A stretch of DNA of 13,519 nucleotides from Treponema sp. UBA1233 (GTDB lineage Bacteria > Spirochaetota > Spirochaetia > Treponematales > Treponemataceae), in NCBI GenBank assembly GCA_002309305.1, contig DBWR01000033.1, positions 131,452 through 144,970 of the forward strand. Direction: 5' to 3'. The notes under the pieces were generated by a model that was given only the letters and a program-made list of their open reading frames with translations, searched no databases and had not been told where the DNA came from. The translations under genes were made by a program, and so were the position numbers. The stretch's first letter is position 1, and each line of letters begins with the position of its first letter. Shown here piece by piece: positions 12,756 to 13,519 of this stretch.

Positions 12756-13519
12756 ATGGAGCGGAAATTCACAAAAAAGCTGGTTGACTGGAAAAATCAG
12801 GCGAAAAAGAAGTGCCTTGTTGTGCAGGGGGCTCGTCAAATCGGCAAAACCTACACTATCCGTGAGTTCGGTGCGGAAAACTACAATGAAGTCATTGAGA
12901 TCAACTTCAAGGAAACTCCTTCTGCAAAGGAAATATTTTCCGGCGATATTTCCGTGGATACTATGCTCACGGCGCTGAGGTTCCGTTATCCGGAGAAAAA
13001 GATTCTTCCCAAAACCTCACTTATTTTCCTTGATGAAATTCAGGAATGCGAGGAGGCTGTTACTTCCCTAAAATTCTTTACTCAGGACGGACGCTTTGAC
13101 GTAATTGCTTCCGGCTCTCTTTTGGGCATTGACTACAAGCGCGCTTCATCGTATCCGGTAGGCTATGTCACTTTCGAAAAAATGCACGGCTTTGATTTTG
13201 AAGAATTTCTTTGGGCTATTGGTGTCTCAAAAGAAATGACTTTTTCACTGAGAGATTTTTTTAATAAGAGGACTGTGATTCCGGCTGCAATCAATTCGCA
13301 GATGATGAATCATTTCAGGACTTTTATTGCCCTCGGTGGAATGCCTGAGGTAATTAAAAAATATGTTGAGACTAAAGACTTCCGTGAGGCGGACAAAGTT
13401 CAGAGGGATTTATTGAATGGTTATCTTTACGATATCGCCCACTATGCGGATGCTTCCGAAAAAATCAAGGCTGAAAAATGTTTCCTCTCGCTCGGAAAAC
13501 AGCTGCTTGAAAAAGAAAA
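12756..13519 (+). CDS. AAA+ ATPase of the AAA_14/DUF4143 type, N-terminal part (runs off right edge)
   Basis: The first 254 codons are present. After a short N-terminus (MERKFTKKLVDWKNQ) the Walker A motif GARQIGKT is at 25-32, the strand VIEINF at about 46, Walker B LIFLDEIQE with Asp93-Glu94, then the sensor-like ASGSLLGI and GFDFEEFLWAIG. This order is typical of the 'ATP-binding protein' family with an AAA_14 domain followed by a DUF4143 nuclease-like domain, which would lie beyond the window. These proteins are common, often multi-copy and of uncertain function in anaerobic bacteria. The ATG is supported by AGGAAGGGG upstream. It diverges from cheX and has a distinctive promoter/operator region, so regulated expression is likely. 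Confidence 0.88.
   Translation, partial: MERKFTKKLVDWKNQAKKKCLVVQGARQIGKTYTIREFGAENYNEVIEINFKETPSAKEIFSGDISVDTMLTALRFRYPEKKILPKTSLIFLDEIQECEEAVTSLKFFTQDGRFDVIASGSLLGIDYKRASSYPVGYVTFEKMHGFDFEEFLWAIGVSKEMTFSLRDFFNKRTVIPAAINSQMMNHFRTFIALGGMPEVIKKYVETKDFREADKVQRDLLNGYLYDIAHYADASEKIKAEKCFLSLGKQLLEKE

Overview
The window looks like chromosomal DNA of a spirochaete, most plausibly a gut- or rumen-type Treponema. Supporting signs are moderate GC, a CheX-type CheY-P phosphatase, lipoproteins with relaxed lipoboxes, a periplasm/outer-membrane lifestyle (a large secreted protein ending in Phe like outer-membrane barrels, a GH16 lipoprotein), and TrkA/TrkH potassium uptake. This assignment is inference from gene content; no 16S or database comparison was possible.

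Layout. 1-1346 (minus): thioredoxin reductase trxB, whose TGA overlaps the ATG of a GH3 (beta-N-acetylhexosaminidase-like) gene that runs off the left edge. 1369-4278 (minus): a 969-residue exported protein with a zinc-metallopeptidase head (HELTH), a beta-propeller-like middle and a beta-rich C-terminus ending in Phe. 4279-4589 (minus): a dyad-rich leader, then tRNA-Cys(GCA) with its own promoter and Rho-independent terminator. 4598-5965 (minus): a small TPR-like lipoprotein and a GH16 laminarinase-like lipoprotein. 6061-8962 (plus): trkA-trkH, diverging from the GH16 gene through a compact shared promoter region. 8971-10352 (minus): a HAD phosphatase and a PlsC-type acyltransferase, converging on trkH. 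10402-11940 (minus): gatB. 12062-12526 (minus): cheX. 12756-13519 (plus): start of an AAA_14/DUF4143-type ATPase, diverging from cheX and open at the right edge.

How the genes relate. Most are ordinary housekeeping or envelope genes in short transcription units with readable -35/-10 boxes. TrkA and TrkH form one K+ uptake system and are translationally coupled. TrxB and the GH3 enzyme are coupled by a 4-base overlap although their functions are unrelated. The acyltransferase and HAD phosphatase probably form a small operon of lipid or phosphate-ester metabolism.

The least ordinary signals are: three genes (trxB, trkA, cheX) whose -10 box ends only 6-7 bases before the ATG with no Shine-Dalgarno, suggesting leaderless mRNAs; three copies of an 11-mer with a TTTCGAAA-type core, exactly 32 bp apart, over the promoter and leader of the AAA ATPase; the three-part metallopeptidase/propeller/barrel-like protein and its structured leader; and a basic insertion in the second Rossmann fold of TrkA. 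No CRISPR array, insertion sequence, prophage or complete novel defence system is visible.
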